NCBI GenBank assembly: GCA_964608055.1
Contig: CAZSMJ010000041.1
Location: 1 to 15,152, forward strand
DNA from: JALYNX01 sp964608055
Lineage (GTDB): Bacteria > Actinomycetota > Acidimicrobiia > Spongiisociales > ZC4RG35
DNA: 15,152 nucleotides
Direction of reading: 5' to 3'
Shown here: piece by piece, positions 14,063 through 15,152 of the stretch
Position numbering within the stretch: the first letter of the stretch is position 1
Layout: every line of letters begins with the position of its first letter
Translations under genes and position numbers: made by a program
Notes under the pieces: model-generated
The model's input: only the letters and a program-made list of their open reading frames with translations
The model's database searches: none
What the model was told of the DNA's origin: nothing

Positions 14063-15152
14063 ATGGCAGCGAAGGAACTTCGCTTCAACGAAGAGGCCCG
14101 ACGCGGCCTCGAGGCGGGCGTCAACAAGCTCGCCGACACGGTAAAAGTCACCCTCGGCCCGAAGGGTCGCAACGTCGTCCTGGAGAAGAAGTGGGGCGCA
14201 CCCACCATCACCAATGACGGCGTGACGATCGCCAAGGAGATCGAGCTCGACGATCCATACGAGAACATGGGCGCCCAGCTCGCCAAGGAAGTGGCGACCA
14301 AGACCAACGATGTTGCTGGTGACGGCACCACGACCGCGACTGTCCTCGCCCAGGCAATGGTGCGAGAGGGTCTGCGCAATGTCGCAGCCGGCGCCAATCC
14401 GATGGATCTCAAGCGTGGCATCGAAAGTGCCGTCGAGAAGGTCGTCGAGGCGATCGGCGAGATGGCGAGAGACATCGAGACCAGCGACGAAATCGCGAAT
14501 GTGGCCTCGATCTCGGCCAACAACGACCCGACCATCGGCAAAGTCATCGCCGAGGCGATGGACAAGGTCGGCAAGGACGGCGTGATCACGGTGGAGGAGG
14601 GTCAGACCTTTGGTCTGGAGCTCGAGTTCACCGAGGGCATGCAGTTCGACAAGGGCTACCTGAACTTCTACTTCGTGACCGATCCCGATCGGCAGGAAGC
14701 AGTGCTCGAGGATCCCTACATCCTCATCGCCAACCAGAAGATCAGCTCGGTGAACGACTTGGTCCCGGTCCTGGAGAAGGTCATGCAGTCCGGCAAGGGC
14801 GTGCTGGTCATCGCCGAGGACGTGGAGGGCGAGGCCCTGGCCACCCTGGTGGTCAACAAAATCCGAGGCACCTTCTCTTCGGTAGCGGTCAAGGCCCCCG
14901 GTTTTGGAGAGCGGCGCAAGGCCATGCTCCAGGACATCGCCACCCTCACCGGTGGCACGGTCATCTCCGAGGAGGTCGGGCTCAAGCTGGAGAATGTGAC
15001 CCTTGACATGTTGGGTCGGGGTCGCAAGATCGTGACGACCAAGGACAACACCACCATCATCGATGGTGCGGGGTCCGAGGCGGACGTCAAGGCCCGTATC
15101 AAGCAGATCGAGCGTGAGATCGAGAACACCGACTCCGACTGGGACCGTGAGA
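14063..15152 (+). CDS. groEL: Chaperonin GroEL (Cpn60), 3' truncated by window end
   Basis: From ATG 14063 the frame stays open to the end of the window (363 codons of an expected 540 or so). AGGAG at 14048-14052 lies ten bases upstream and overlaps the groES stop. GroEL is the ATP-driven double-ring folding chamber. Seen: LGPKGRNVVLEKKWGAPTI (31-49), NDGVTIAKEIELDDPYENMGA (51-71), VAGDGTTTATVLAQ (84-97) with the catalytic D87, NVASISANND (146-155), and the apical substrate-binding region 199-204, which reads YLNFYF. The E. coli protein and, as I recall, most others have Y-(L/I)-S-(P/A/G)-Y-F here, so positions 201-202 are unusual while Y199, Y203 and F204 are kept. The C-terminal tail (GGM repeats or His-rich) lies outside the window, so GroEL1/GroEL2 type cannot be judged by tail; pairing with groES is clear. 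Confidence 0.97.
   Translation, partial: MAAKELRFNEEARRGLEAGVNKLADTVKVTLGPKGRNVVLEKKWGAPTITNDGVTIAKEIELDDPYENMGAQLAKEVATKTNDVAGDGTTTATVLAQAMVREGLRNVAAGANPMDLKRGIESAVEKVVEAIGEMARDIETSDEIANVASISANNDPTIGKVIAEAMDKVGKDGVITVEEGQTFGLELEFTEGMQFDKGYLNFYFVTDPDRQEAVLEDPYILIANQKISSVNDLVPVLEKVMQSGKGVLVIAEDVEGEALATLVVNKIRGTFSSVAVKAPGFGERRKAMLQDIATLTGGTVISEEVGLKLENVTLDMLGRGRKIVTTKDNTTIIDGAGSEADVKARIKQIEREIENTDSDWDRE

Noticed and set aside
13828..14589. Open frame on the minus strand opposite groES-groEL (253 codons)
   Set aside because: It spans two real genes and the gap between them and shows the Ser/Ala/Leu-rich composition of an antisense shadow.

Overview
The window is a high-GC (visibly G+C-rich in all third positions), densely packed bacterial chromosome segment. 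Gene content and order (nnr, alr, tsaE, tsaB, rimI, tsaD, then groES-groEL behind CIRCE operators) resemble actinobacterial chromosomes. The divergent surface-polysaccharide genes and the extra genes inside the operon fit a less-studied lineage such as Acidimicrobiia, but that placement is inference from gene style only. No tRNA, rRNA, IS element, integrase or CRISPR array was seen.

Region 1 (1-6941) is surface-polysaccharide biology. After the 3' end of an unidentified gene comes an 882-residue Wzz/BY-kinase-like membrane protein whose ATPase-like domain is degenerate and whose C-terminus looks like the tail of PglX/type IIG N6-adenine methyltransferases. A NodB polysaccharide deacetylase follows 2 nt later. 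A multi-pass membrane protein of unknown function lies convergently on the minus strand. A GT4 glycosyltransferase and a DegT-family sugar aminotransferase follow on the plus strand.

Region 2 (6938-13579) is a tightly overlapping housekeeping train: Nnr (NAD(P)HX repair), Alr (D-alanine supply), a P1/DmpA-family autoprocessing peptidase, a family 4 uracil-DNA glycosylase with a C-terminal sliding-clamp-like peptide, and then TsaE, TsaB, RimI and TsaD. TsaE/TsaB/TsaD form the N6-threonylcarbamoyladenosine (t6A) tRNA machinery; the TsaC/Sua5 partner is not in the window. Most joints are exact 4-base stop/start overlaps, including the joint between the sugar aminotransferase and nnr, so the surface-sugar genes and the housekeeping genes may share one transcript.

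Region 3 (13580-15152) is the chaperonin operon: a 179-base regulatory gap with two tandem CIRCE (HrcA) operators and a plausible promoter overlapping the first, then groES and the first 363 codons of groEL, which runs off the end of the window.

The most unusual object is the 882-residue chimera at 195-2843.
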